From Rhodococcus sp. (in: high G+C Gram-positive bacteria) (GTDB taxonomy: Bacteria > Actinomycetota > Actinomycetes > Mycobacteriales > Mycobacteriaceae), in contig JAAYXN010000208.1 in the NCBI GenBank assembly GCA_012515885.1, positions 1 through 8,827 of the forward strand: a stretch of DNA of 8,827 nt. The letters are read 5' to 3'. A program made the position numbers and the translations under genes. How positions within the stretch are numbered: position 1 is the stretch's first letter; every line of letters begins with the position of its first letter. Positions 1-7,343 of this stretch are shown here, in pieces. Below the pieces are notes generated by a model. It was given only the letters and a program-made list of their open reading frames with translations, did not search any database and was not told where the DNA came from.

Positions 1-690
1 GGACCACCGGGTTCCAGAGACCGCTGAACTGTGGACGAGTGAATCGCAGATAGCGAGATCGCCTGGACCGAGGAGGAAACCGATAAGCGCCGAGTTGGTG
101 CTGTATCCGCTCGGGGTGATCACTGCGTCGTCGACGTTGTAGATGGCAGCGAGTTCTTGCTCAAGTTCCTCGTAGAGAGGGATCTGGCCAGCGACGATGC
201 GGCTGGCGGACACCGACGTTCCGTAGGTATCGATCGCTGCTTTTGCTGCGTCGATCACGCGAGGGTCGGTGGCAAGTCCGAGGTAGCTGAAGCTGCCGAA
301 GTTAATGAGGTCGCGCCCGTTGTAGCGGGATGTGACGCCGTTCTTACCTTCGTGGGGCGCGAAGAACGGGTTCGGCAGATTGCCGGCGGTAAAGACCGCT
401 TCCATCGTGTCCAGTAGCTGCTTCGCTTGGCTGATATCGGGGTGGTCGTTAAAGGACCGGTCTGGCTTGCTTCCAACGGCGTGAGTGCTCATTGCCCCAG
501 GCATCTTCGCGGTGCCAATGTTCGCGAGGTCTTGCTCGTGAGGTGTGGACGATGAGGGGGCCTGGGTGTGCCCAGCACCCCCTGCCCCGGCCGCCGAAGC
601 GGCCGGGGCAGGGGACTGTGCGGCAGAGCCAGCAGAAGCGCTAGCGCTGCGCGCGAGGAGTTTGCGTGCGAGTTCTCGGGAATCGTTCAC
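1..690 (-). CDS. alpha-oxoamine synthase (PLP-dependent, AONS/KBL/SPT-like), N-terminal 230 residues
   Basis: The enzyme family condenses an acyl thioester with an amino acid, losing CO2, to give an alpha-amino ketone; here the likely acyl donor is the ACP of the adjacent PKS. Reading 690 down to 1 gives 230 codons with no stop, and the C-terminus lies outside the window. Residues about 1-66 are a short charged helix-like start (NDSRELARKLLARS) followed by an Ala/Ser/Gly/Pro-rich linker. From about residue 80 the fold-type I core appears: NFGSFSYLGLA (130-140), YGTSVSASRIVAGQIPLYEELE (156-177, matching the family pattern G-S-R-x-x-x-G-x-x-x-x-h-x-x-L-E), ITPSGYSTN (191-199) and CDSLVHSSAVSG (215-226, the conserved D-x-x-x-H-x-S region). 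The PLP lysine would be further downstream, so activity cannot be judged. The GTG start overlaps the PKS stop (GTGA) and has a GAAGAGG site 10 nt upstream. ATG codons at 502-504 and 490-492 are alternatives without clear ribosome sites. Serine, glycine or alanine as co-substrate cannot be told apart. Confidence 0.88.
   Translation of the reverse strand, partial: MNDSRELARKLLARSASASAGSAAQSPAPAASAAGAGGAGHTQAPSSSTPHEQDLANIGTAKMPGAMSTHAVGSKPDRSFNDHPDISQAKQLLDTMEAVFTAGNLPNPFFAPHEGKNGVTSRYNGRDLINFGSFSYLGLATDPRVIDAAKAAIDTYGTSVSASRIVAGQIPLYEELEQELAAIYNVDDAVITPSGYSTNSALIGFLLGPGDLAICDSLVHSSAVSGTRWS
556..582 (-). repeat. second hairpin sharing bases with the UUCG hairpin
   Basis: CTGGG (571-575) pairs with CCCAG (562-566) around a CACA loop. 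An outer GGGGG (578-582) can pair with CCCCC (556-560) across a small bulge. The outer arm shares 579-582 with the foot of the preceding hairpin, so full pairing of both at once is not possible, as in mutually exclusive attenuator structures. Confidence 0.5.
579..614 (-). repeat. perfect 16-bp GC hairpin with C(UUCG)G loop inside the AOS start region
   Basis: The minus strand reads CCCCTGCCCCGGCCGC, TTCG, then GCGGCCGGGGCAGGGG: sixteen uninterrupted pairs closed by the unusually stable C(UUCG)G tetraloop. It begins about 75 nt after the PKS stop and spans AOS codons 26-38, in the Ala/Gly/Pro linker. No T tract follows. It may act as an attenuator or U-less terminator, an mRNA stabiliser for the PKS message, or an in-frame palindromic insertion; alternatively it is a by-product of GC-rich Ala/Gly/Pro codons. 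Confidence 0.7.
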
Positions 691-707
691 GAGACCGTCG
701 CCTCTTC
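687..707 (-). promoter_or_regulatory. PKS/AOS translational coupling site (GAAGAGG ... GTGA)
   Basis: The PKS TGA (687-689) and the AOS GTG (688-690) share bases in a GTGA. A GAAGAGG ribosome site inside the last PKS codons (701-707) lies 10 nt before the GTG. This arrangement normally means the downstream protein is made by ribosomes finishing the upstream gene, tying AOS output to PKS output. It is the main reason for choosing this start. Confidence 0.7.
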
Positions 708-3700
708 CGTTGGTGCTTGCGCATCAGCTGCTGCAGGTGTGGGTACAGGTGCTTCGACGGGCGCGGCCGGTGCTGCGGGAGCTGTGGCCTTGCGGTCGCT
801 GTCGCCAAGAACTGCGGCCATCTTCGTGCCGATGGACGACAGTCCTGATCCGCGTCCAAATTCGAGAGCTGACACCTCGATGCCGAGAGTTTTACCTGCC
901 CGCGCTGCAAACTCGACGGCCATCAGGGAGTCCATACCGAGGTCGGGTAGTGGAGTGTGAAGGTCCACGCCTTCGGCAGGAATACCCATCACGATCGCCA
1001 ACTGCTCGGCAAGGATGAACGTGATGACCTCGCCGCGCTGTTCTTCCGGCAGAGCCAGAATTTCCGCTTGCAACGCGGACGCACCTTCGCCACCTGCTGC
1101 GGCCGCAGCGATGTGTTCGTGGAACCGCGGGTTGCGGATGCCTGCCGGGTTGGTGGTGCCCCACGCTTCCCAGTCGATGTCCATGATCGCGATGTGCGGG
1201 AGATCCAGGCGTAGGCATTCTTCGACGTAGGCAGTTGCCTGATCCATGTCGATCGGGCGGAAACCGAGCAGCGCCAGGTAGCGGACTGTTTCCTCGTTGG
1301 CTTCGGCCATTCCGCCGCCGCCCATTGCGCCCCAGCTCAAGGCGAGTCCGGGTAGGCCCTGAGCTTGCCGTGACTGAGCGAGTGCGTCCAGGGCGGAGTT
1401 GGCCGCTGAGTACGAAATCTGCGGGGTACCACCGGTGAGCGCACTCACGGACGAGTAGAGAACGAAGTGGTCGAGCGTGAGCCCGTTGCCCTCGTTGTAC
1501 TCAACTGTTGCGCGGTGCAGGTTTTCGCCGCCGGCAACCTTGGGTCCAAACGTCTCTCGCAGTGTCTCCGGGGTGATGTCGTGAATTGGCCGGTTACACA
1601 CGATGCCCGCGGTGTGGAAGATTCCGCGCAGGGGAGCGGAATGCTCGGCTGCGCGGGCAATCATCGCCGCGACGGCGTCGTAATCTGCGACGTCGACGCG
1701 TTCTTCGATCACTTCGACACCCTGCTGCGTGAAGGCTTGAAGCTGTTCGCGTGCTTGATCGTTGGTGGCGCCACTGCGTCCGACGAGGACGAGGTGGCGG
1801 GCACCGGAGTTCACCAGCCAGCGTGCGGTAGCCAACCCGAACGCTCCGAAGCCGCCGGTAACCAGGTATGAGGCGTCCGCAGAAATGTTCGCGTCCGGAA
1901 TCTGGGGGCGAACCATCGGTTCGGGCTCATCAAGCATCAGCACCACGCGGCCCGTGTGCGAGGAACGCGCAACAGCTTCGAATGCTTCAGCGATCTTGCT
2001 CAGCGGGAAAGAGCTGTACGGCAAGAACGTGTAGGTGCCGTCGTCGAGGAACTTGACGACCTGGTTGGTGTAGTCGCGAACGATCTGAGGCCGGAACGCC
2101 ATCATTCGGTCCATGTCGACCGCGAAGAACGACAGGTTGCGGTCGAACGGCGCCAGGTCCATGACGCCACCGGTGTAAATGTCGGCCTTGCCGATATCGA
2201 TGATCCGACCGAATTCGGCTGCTACACGCAGGTTCTGCGCGATGATTTCACCAGGTGCCGAGGTGTAGATGACGTCGACGCCACGTCCTTCGGTCAGACG
2301 CATGACCTCGTCGGCAAATCCCACCGACCGAGAGTCGACGACGTCGTCGGCGCCGGCAGCGAGCGCAACATCGCGGCGCTGCGGTGTGCTCGCGGAACCG
2401 ATGACGCGCGCACCCAGTCGCTTAGCGACCTGCACTGCGGCAAGGCCCATACCGCCAGCCGCGCCATGCACGAGCACCGTGTCTCCTGGGCGCACACGAG
2501 TCAGCTCGGTGAAGGAGAATTCGGCAGTCAGGAACGGCAGGGTGGAGCCACACTGTTCGCCCTTGAAGTGATGGGGGACCTTCGTGGTGTTGCCTTCATC
2601 AATGCGGGTCGTGACGTAGCGCCGACCCATATTGGGCACGCCGATTCCCATACGGTCGCCGACCTCGATGCCTTCGACGCCCGATCCGACTCGGACAACT
2701 TCACCGCCGGCTTCGAGGGCCAGACTCGTGCCGTAGTAGGTGCCGTCGAGTTCCTTCTCGGTGAGCACGCCCATGACCTTGAGCGGGTCCTTGTAGTTGA
2801 GGCCGATGGCGTCGATCTTGATTTCTACTTCGCCGGGGCCGGGCTCACGTCGGGACACCTCGCGCAGCGCTAGGTCGCTGAGCAGTCGAGAGGCTGGAGC
2901 CTCGATTTCGAAGTTGGCTTCCGTATCTGTCAGCGGCCGCGCAACATCGAACGCGTCAAGGTGGTTGCTGTAGGACCTGCGCATCCGCAAGACCCACCGC
3001 GTTCCTTCACGAAGAGCTACTTCGTCGGCGTCGTCGTCGTCATACGTTCCGATACCCACGATTTCGGCAAGCAGCGTGCTGAGGAAGGTGCCCGGTTCGG
3101 CATCGACCAAGCGCCACGCCAGCTGAGGCTGTTCGTTGGCAAGCGAGCGGCGAGCACCGGCCAGTGGTGTGGCGGCCGGATTTGCGGGATCTCGATCGGA
3201 CGGCAGGCAGAATGCGCGTTCAGCAACGATGACGGCCTTGAGGGCGCTCGCTGATTTGTGTCCGTCTGAGTCGTCTGCGAGCCCCAGTGCCCATGTGGCG
3301 CCGCGGGCTACGGACACGACGCCGTACGTGTTGTCTTCCGGCGACCATTCAGGTGCCGCGAGAATGATCGCAGTCGTTGACGTGGTCTGAGGCACGGCGA
3401 CTGAGGCAGTGATGGCATCCGCTGCAACCTGATCGAGTCCATCAACACTGGCAATGGTCACGATCTGGCTGTGGGGGCGAGACTGAGCGATCTGCTCGGC
3501 GCGCTGCGCCGTCTGCTCACCGAACGCGAAGATCAGCGCGTAGTCGCCTGCGACATCAGCCGTTGCGGCGGTGATGTCGCGCTCATCGCGCGGTTCCCAC
3601 TCCGGTTCGTAGAACAGTCGACCGAGTCGTGCCTGAGTGGACGGCGGCGGGGAGACGGGGGCAAAGACGACATCGTTCATGGACAGTGCGACGCGGCCAG

Positions 3701-6700
3701 GCTCACCGTTGTCGGTGGCTTCGACGATATCGATCCGCGCACGCAGCGGTGCGGTGCCGGTGCGCTGCACGACGACGATCGGTGACTGCGGAAGCGGACC
3801 GAAACGGTGGATGGTGCCCACGGCTGCGGGGACCACTGCGCCGTCGCCGCTTTCCGGGCCAGCCAACAGGGCGACACACTGCAGTGCGGTATCGACCGCG
3901 GCGGGGTGCGCCGTGTAGTGACCGCCAGTCAGATGCGACAGATCCAATTGGGCAACGACCCGATCGGAGGCGACATCGGCGTGGACGATTCCCTGGAACG
4001 CGGGGCCGTACTGCAGGCCACGTGCAGCGAGCGCGGTGTACAGGTCGCTGCCCTGAACGCGGTAGGCGTCGGCGGGTGCGTTGGTGTCGCTACGAGCCTC
4101 GTGCAGCGGCCCTTCCACGAGTCGACCAAACGCATTGGTCGTCCAGTTGGTTTCGTCAATGGGCTTTGAGCGCAGAGTGAAACGGCGGGTCGTTGGTTCA
4201 ACAATCAACTCCAGCACCGGAATCGAATGCTCATCGATCACCAGCGGTGCGACGAAGCGAATGTCTTGAACCGACACCGCATCACGGCCGGTACGCGTAG
4301 CCGCGGCACTGAGCGCGGCGTCAATGTACGCGGCGCCGGGAAGCAGAACGAGCGAGTCGACGACGTGGTCACGAAGCCACGGCAGTTGTGATGACGCCAG
4401 TTCAATCCGCCAGTGATCCTCGGCGGGTTCGGAGCGGTCACCGAGCATCGAGAAGGCGTTCGGATCGCCGTGGCGAGCCAACGCCACGACCTCCGGCTCA
4501 TTCCACATGCGCTGACGCTGGAACGGGTAGCGGGGCAGCGGCAGGAACGGGATGGGGCTCTCGGCAGTGCAGACGTCGAATGACGGTGCCACCGCGGTGT
4601 GGAGTGCGCCCGCGATGTACAGGTTGCACAGGGTCTTGAGCAGGCTGCCCCGGTCGTCGGCTTCGCGCACCAACGTGGGTACCGAAGCGCCCGCGTCACC
4701 GGTACGGACGAAGATTTCGCGCAGGTTGCCGCTCAGTACGGGGTGCGGCCCGACCTCGAGGAATACGCGGTGGCCAGCGCCGATCATGGCGGTAGCCGTG
4801 TCAGCGAAACGCACTGGCTGGCGCACGTTTTCGCACCAGTACTCGGCGCCCCACGTCGCTTCGGTCACCGGCGCTGCCGTGACCGTGGAGTACAGCGGAA
4901 TCGCTGGTGCCGACGGCTGCAGGGGAGCGAGGGTCTGCGCGATTTCGCCGAGGATCGGGTCCATCAGATGGCTGTGGTAGGGCACCTCAACCTTGAGCTT
5001 GCGCGCAAAGATGCCCTCGTTGGTGAGCTGCTCGGCAAGCACGTCCACAGCATCATCAGAACCGGCAAGCGTCACGGCGCTGGGGCTGTTGATTGCTGCG
5101 ATCGAGATGCTGCCGTCGCCCGGAATCCACGGAGCGACATCAGTTTCGGACAGACCAACAGCAAGCATGCCGCCGGAACCTGCAGTGGTGGCCTGCAAGC
5201 GGGCACGGTGGTAGCTGACCAGCAGTGCATCGTGGAGGCTGAGGGCGCCGGAAATGTAGGCCGCCGCCACCTCACCGACGCTGTGGCCGACAACCGCAGA
5301 CGGGCGGATGCCCGCGACCTTGAGCTCGGCAACCAGAGACACCTGAATGAGGAAGTTCGCGGGCTGGGCGATCTCCGTCTTGGTGACGCGTGAGCTGTCC
5401 TCCTCGCGCAGCAATTCCTCAATAATCGACCACCCTGCAATGGGCTGGAATTCGGCGTCGACGCGGGCTGCTTCTTCCGCAAAAACACCGCCCTCCTGCA
5501 GGAGGGCGCGTCCCATTGCCCACCACTGCGGACCCATGCCGGAGAACACGAACACCGGATCAACGGGGCCTTCAGGCAGGACGTGCGCGGCGGCGCGCCC
5601 CTCACCTGAAGCGAACTCACGCAGCTGCGCTTCGAGGTCTTCGCGGTCAGTGAAAGCAAAAGCTGTGCGTGCCAGGTGATGGGCACGACGGGTCCATGCA
5701 GCGTCCACGAACTGGGCCAGGTTTGCCCCGTCAGCGAGCTGATCCGCCAGTGCGGCAGCAAGTTCACGAGCGGCGGCTTCAGTTCGCCCGGAAACAGGGA
5801 ACACGTTGACCGAACGCGCGGAGATCGGCGAAGCGTCATCAACCTTGAGGTACTCACGTGCCTGGGCTGGTGGCTCTTCCAGAATGACGTGCGCGTTGGT
5901 GCCGCCGTAGCCGAAGCCGTTGACGGCGACAATCGCCTTCTCATAGTGATCGGGGAAGGGCTCTGGTTCGACAGGAACCCGCAACTTCAGATCGTCGAAG
6001 GGGATCTCGGGGTTGAGGTTCTCCAGCCACGACTGGGGCGCAATTTGCTTGTGGTAAACGGTCAGTGAGGCCTTGATGACCGATGCGATACCGGCCGCGG
6101 CCTCTGTGTGGCCGATCGCGGCCTTGACGGAGCCAACAGGCAGGGGAGTGGTACGTCCCGGCACCGCGCCGTAGGCGCCGCCGAGCGCTTTCATCTCCAG
6201 TGGGTCACCAACGGACGTGCCGGTGCCGTGGGCCTCGACGTAGCCCACCTGAGCCGGGTCGATACCGGCCTCGGCGTACACGCGGCGCGCCAGTCGTTCC
6301 TGCGACACGGGGTTCGGTACGGGCAGTGCGATGGTGCGCCCATCCTGGTTGGAACCGGTACCGCGGACCACCGAGTAGATGCGGTCACGGTCACGCAGCG
6401 CAGCCTCAAGGGGCTTGATAAGCACCATGCCGACACCCTCACCGCGGCCGTAGCCGTCGGCGGATGCGTCGAAGGATTTGCTTCGACCATCGAAGGCCAG
6501 GAATCGGCCCTTGCACATGGAGATGAAGGTTTCAGGCTGCGTCATTACGGTGACGCCGCCAACGAGCGCGGCTTCGCACTCGCCGCGTTCAATGGCCTGG
6601 GTTGCTTCATGGAACGCGACAAGCGACGACGAACACGCGGTGTCGATCGTCATCGACGGCCCTTGAAGATCGAGGGCAAAGGAGATGCGGTTCGACAGCA

Positions 6701-7157
6701 GCGTGAACGAGGACGCCATCGAGCTGTGCGCGTTGATGAACGGGCGCGCCTGAGCGGAAAGACGCGCTCCCATACTGTCGTTGGTGAAGCCACCGACGTA
6801 CACGCCGACAGGTTGACCGGAAACGCGACCGGCAGCGCCGGCGTCGTCCAGGGCCTCCCATGCGACCTCAAGCAGCAGTCGCTGCTGGGGGTCTAGCAGC
6901 GAGCCTTCGCGCGGGGAAATGCCAAAGAACTCGGGGTCAAAGTCCCAAAGGGGCTGGCTGAGAAAGCCGCCGCGACGGGTGTAGGCCCGGCCGGGTGCGT
7001 CGGGGTCTGGGTCGTAGTACTTGTCGACGTTCCACCTATCCGCTGGGATGTCGACGATTCCGTCGCCCTTTCCGATGAGAAAGTCCCAGTACGATTGCGG
7101 GCTGTCGACGCCGCCGGGGAACCGGCAACCAATACCGACTACCGCTATCTCCACCAT
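687..7157 (-). CDS. highly reducing type I polyketide synthase, KS-AT-DH-pseudoKR-ER-KR-ACP
   Basis: A complete 2156-residue, single-module and probably iterative synthase of MAS-like layout. KS is about 1-430, with Cys175 in DTACSSS, His310 in EAHGTGT and His350 in KAAIGH (usually KSNIGH). AT is about 530-840, with GHSVG around Ser626 and YHSH at 727-730. DH is about 890-1170, with His931 and Pro940 of HxxxGxxxxP (the Gly is Ser935), YGPAFQG at 1050-1056 and Asp1089 in DTALQ. About 1175-1395 is a structural pseudo-KR linker; no methyltransferase glycine motif is seen. ER is about 1415-1742, with LNYKD and the NADPH loop GAAGGMG. KR is about 1760-2000, with TGGFGAFG, Lys1873, Ser1903, Tyr1916 and Asn1920. 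ACP is about 2035-2115, with Ser2077 in GMDSL, followed by an Ala/Pro-rich tail. There is no thioesterase, loading or condensation domain, so release needs a partner, probably the coupled AOS. AGGAG lies 4 nt before ATG 7157; GTG 7154 is an alternative start with 7-nt spacing. All catalytic sets appear intact, predicting a fully reduced chain. Confidence 0.96.
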   Translation of the reverse strand: MVEIAVVGIGCRFPGGVDSPQSYWDFLIGKGDGIVDIPADRWNVDKYYDPDPDAPGRAYTRRGGFLSQPLWDFDPEFFGISPREGSLLDPQQRLLLEVAWEALDDAGAAGRVSGQPVGVYVGGFTNDSMGARLSAQARPFINAHSSMASSFTLLSNRISFALDLQGPSMTIDTACSSSLVAFHEATQAIERGECEAALVGGVTVMTQPETFISMCKGRFLAFDGRSKSFDASADGYGRGEGVGMVLIKPLEAALRDRDRIYSVVRGTGSNQDGRTIALPVPNPVSQERLARRVYAEAGIDPAQVGYVEAHGTGTSVGDPLEMKALGGAYGAVPGRTTPLPVGSVKAAIGHTEAAAGIASVIKASLTVYHKQIAPQSWLENLNPEIPFDDLKLRVPVEPEPFPDHYEKAIVAVNGFGYGGTNAHVILEEPPAQAREYLKVDDASPISARSVNVFPVSGRTEAAARELAAALADQLADGANLAQFVDAAWTRRAHHLARTAFAFTDREDLEAQLREFASGEGRAAAHVLPEGPVDPVFVFSGMGPQWWAMGRALLQEGGVFAEEAARVDAEFQPIAGWSIIEELLREEDSSRVTKTEIAQPANFLIQVSLVAELKVAGIRPSAVVGHSVGEVAAAYISGALSLHDALLVSYHRARLQATTAGSGGMLAVGLSETDVAPWIPGDGSISIAAINSPSAVTLAGSDDAVDVLAEQLTNEGIFARKLKVEVPYHSHLMDPILGEIAQTLAPLQPSAPAIPLYSTVTAAPVTEATWGAEYWCENVRQPVRFADTATAMIGAGHRVFLEVGPHPVLSGNLREIFVRTGDAGASVPTLVREADDRGSLLKTLCNLYIAGALHTAVAPSFDVCTAESPIPFLPLPRYPFQRQRMWNEPEVVALARHGDPNAFSMLGDRSEPAEDHWRIELASSQLPWLRDHVVDSLVLLPGAAYIDAALSAAATRTGRDAVSVQDIRFVAPLVIDEHSIPVLELIVEPTTRRFTLRSKPIDETNWTTNAFGRLVEGPLHEARSDTNAPADAYRVQGSDLYTALAARGLQYGPAFQGIVHADVASDRVVAQLDLSHLTGGHYTAHPAAVDTALQCVALLAGPESGDGAVVPAAVGTIHRFGPLPQSPIVVVQRTGTAPLRARIDIVEATDNGEPGRVALSMNDVVFAPVSPPPSTQARLGRLFYEPEWEPRDERDITAATADVAGDYALIFAFGEQTAQRAEQIAQSRPHSQIVTIASVDGLDQVAADAITASVAVPQTTSTTAIILAAPEWSPEDNTYGVVSVARGATWALGLADDSDGHKSASALKAVIVAERAFCLPSDRDPANPAATPLAGARRSLANEQPQLAWRLVDAEPGTFLSTLLAEIVGIGTYDDDDADEVALREGTRWVLRMRRSYSNHLDAFDVARPLTDTEANFEIEAPASRLLSDLALREVSRREPGPGEVEIKIDAIGLNYKDPLKVMGVLTEKELDGTYYGTSLALEAGGEVVRVGSGVEGIEVGDRMGIGVPNMGRRYVTTRIDEGNTTKVPHHFKGEQCGSTLPFLTAEFSFTELTRVRPGDTVLVHGAAGGMGLAAVQVAKRLGARVIGSASTPQRRDVALAAGADDVVDSRSVGFADEVMRLTEGRGVDVIYTSAPGEIIAQNLRVAAEFGRIIDIGKADIYTGGVMDLAPFDRNLSFFAVDMDRMMAFRPQIVRDYTNQVVKFLDDGTYTFLPYSSFPLSKIAEAFEAVARSSHTGRVVLMLDEPEPMVRPQIPDANISADASYLVTGGFGAFGLATARWLVNSGARHLVLVGRSGATNDQAREQLQAFTQQGVEVIEERVDVADYDAVAAMIARAAEHSAPLRGIFHTAGIVCNRPIHDITPETLRETFGPKVAGGENLHRATVEYNEGNGLTLDHFVLYSSVSALTGGTPQISYSAANSALDALAQSRQAQGLPGLALSWGAMGGGGMAEANEETVRYLALLGFRPIDMDQATAYVEECLRLDLPHIAIMDIDWEAWGTTNPAGIRNPRFHEHIAAAAAGGEGASALQAEILALPEEQRGEVITFILAEQLAIVMGIPAEGVDLHTPLPDLGMDSLMAVEFAARAGKTLGIEVSALEFGRGSGLSSIGTKMAAVLGDSDRKATAPAAPAAPVEAPVPTPAAADAQAPTEEATVS

Positions 7158-7161
7158 GTCA

Positions 7162-7166
7162 CTCCT
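7162..7166 (-). promoter_or_regulatory. ribosome binding site of the PKS gene
   Basis: AGGAG on the minus strand is followed by TGAC and then ATG-GTG. The 4-nt spacing to ATG is short, while spacing to the in-frame GTG next to it is 7 nt. Either codon could be the real start; the protein differs by one residue, and the KS domain begins immediately after it. Confidence 0.8.
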
Positions 7167-7181
7167 GTGCTTCTTCGAATG

Positions 7182-7193
7182 GGTGTGAACACC
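7182..7193. promoter_or_regulatory. short dyad GGTGT-GA-ACACC, operator-like
   Basis: A perfect 5-bp inverted repeat with a 2-bp centre lies 15 bases upstream of the AGGAG site and partly overlaps the foot of the leader stem-loop. Its size and spacing fit a dimeric repressor site, but no regulator gene is in the window and no family consensus is clearly matched. Confidence 0.3.
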
Positions 7194-7239
7194 GGACTGG
7201 GTGATTTTGGACAGACTTCACCCAGGGATACCGGTGCTC
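7187..7239 (-). promoter_or_regulatory. long stem-loop in the PKS leader
   Basis: In the minus-strand transcript an outer 9-bp stem (GAGCACCGG with CCGGTGTTC, one G-U pair; 7231-7239 with 7187-7195) encloses a perfect 8-bp stem (CTGGGTGA with TCACCCAG; 7218-7225 with 7197-7204). The inner loop is 13 nt and there is an asymmetric bulge (5 nt opposite 1 nt). The structure ends 20 nt before the AGGAG site. No U tract follows, so a leader control element, a DNA operator or an unconventional terminator are all possible. Its function is not known. Confidence 0.55.
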
Positions 7240-7268
7240 ATCACCAAAAAGGATGTCGATCGGGGCGA

Positions 7269-7297
7269 ACAATAGTGCCGCTTTTAATCAGAGTCCA
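7269..7297 (-). promoter_or_regulatory. candidate PKS promoter (TGGACT-N17-TATTGT)
   Basis: On the minus strand a TGGACT (7292-7297) and a TATTGT (7269-7274) are separated by 17 nt, resembling a weak primary-sigma promoter. It would start transcription near 7262, leaving a leader of about 105 nt that contains the stem-loop. Another -10-like hexamer (TTTAAT) lies about 35 nt further upstream without a good -35. Actinobacterial promoters are loosely conserved, so this is tentative. Confidence 0.3.
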
Positions 7298-7343
7298 TAA
7301 TGGAAATTAAATCGTTGCCTACATTGGCAAACGTGCAGGAAAC

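Noticed and set aside
556..614. A conventional Rho-independent terminator ending the PKS transcript
   Set aside because: There is no T tract after either hairpin, and the reading frame of the next gene runs through them; only a non-canonical or attenuating role remains possible.
687..812. Possible thioesterase or second ACP at the PKS C-terminus
   Set aside because: After the ACP only an Ala/Pro-rich tail of about 40 residues remains, with no GxSxG and no second DSL motif.
1956..2873. A 305-codon plus-strand open frame opposite the ER region
   Set aside because: It is antisense to strongly conserved ER motifs, encodes no recognisable domain and is explained by GC-rich codon bias on the opposite strand.
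3021..3041. Acidic run DDDDADE with a GTC-repeat-like DNA stretch
   Set aside because: It is a short linker just before the end of the pseudo-KR; too short to call a repeat element or a functional motif.
2973..3635. Possible C-methyltransferase domain between DH and ER
   Set aside because: The segment is about the size of a structural pseudo-KR and shows no SAM-binding glycine motif; methyl branches, if any, would come from the extender unit.
5072..5944. A 290-codon minus-strand frame overlapping the KS-AT region
   Set aside because: It is an out-of-phase reading of the intact PKS frame, rich in Ser/Pro/Arg, and does not indicate a frameshift because the PKS frame is continuous through it.
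4599..6896. Long plus-strand open frames at 4599-5393 and 6108-6896
   Set aside because: Both are shadows of the KS/AT coding region, with low-complexity Arg/Gly/Ala-rich translations and no family motifs.
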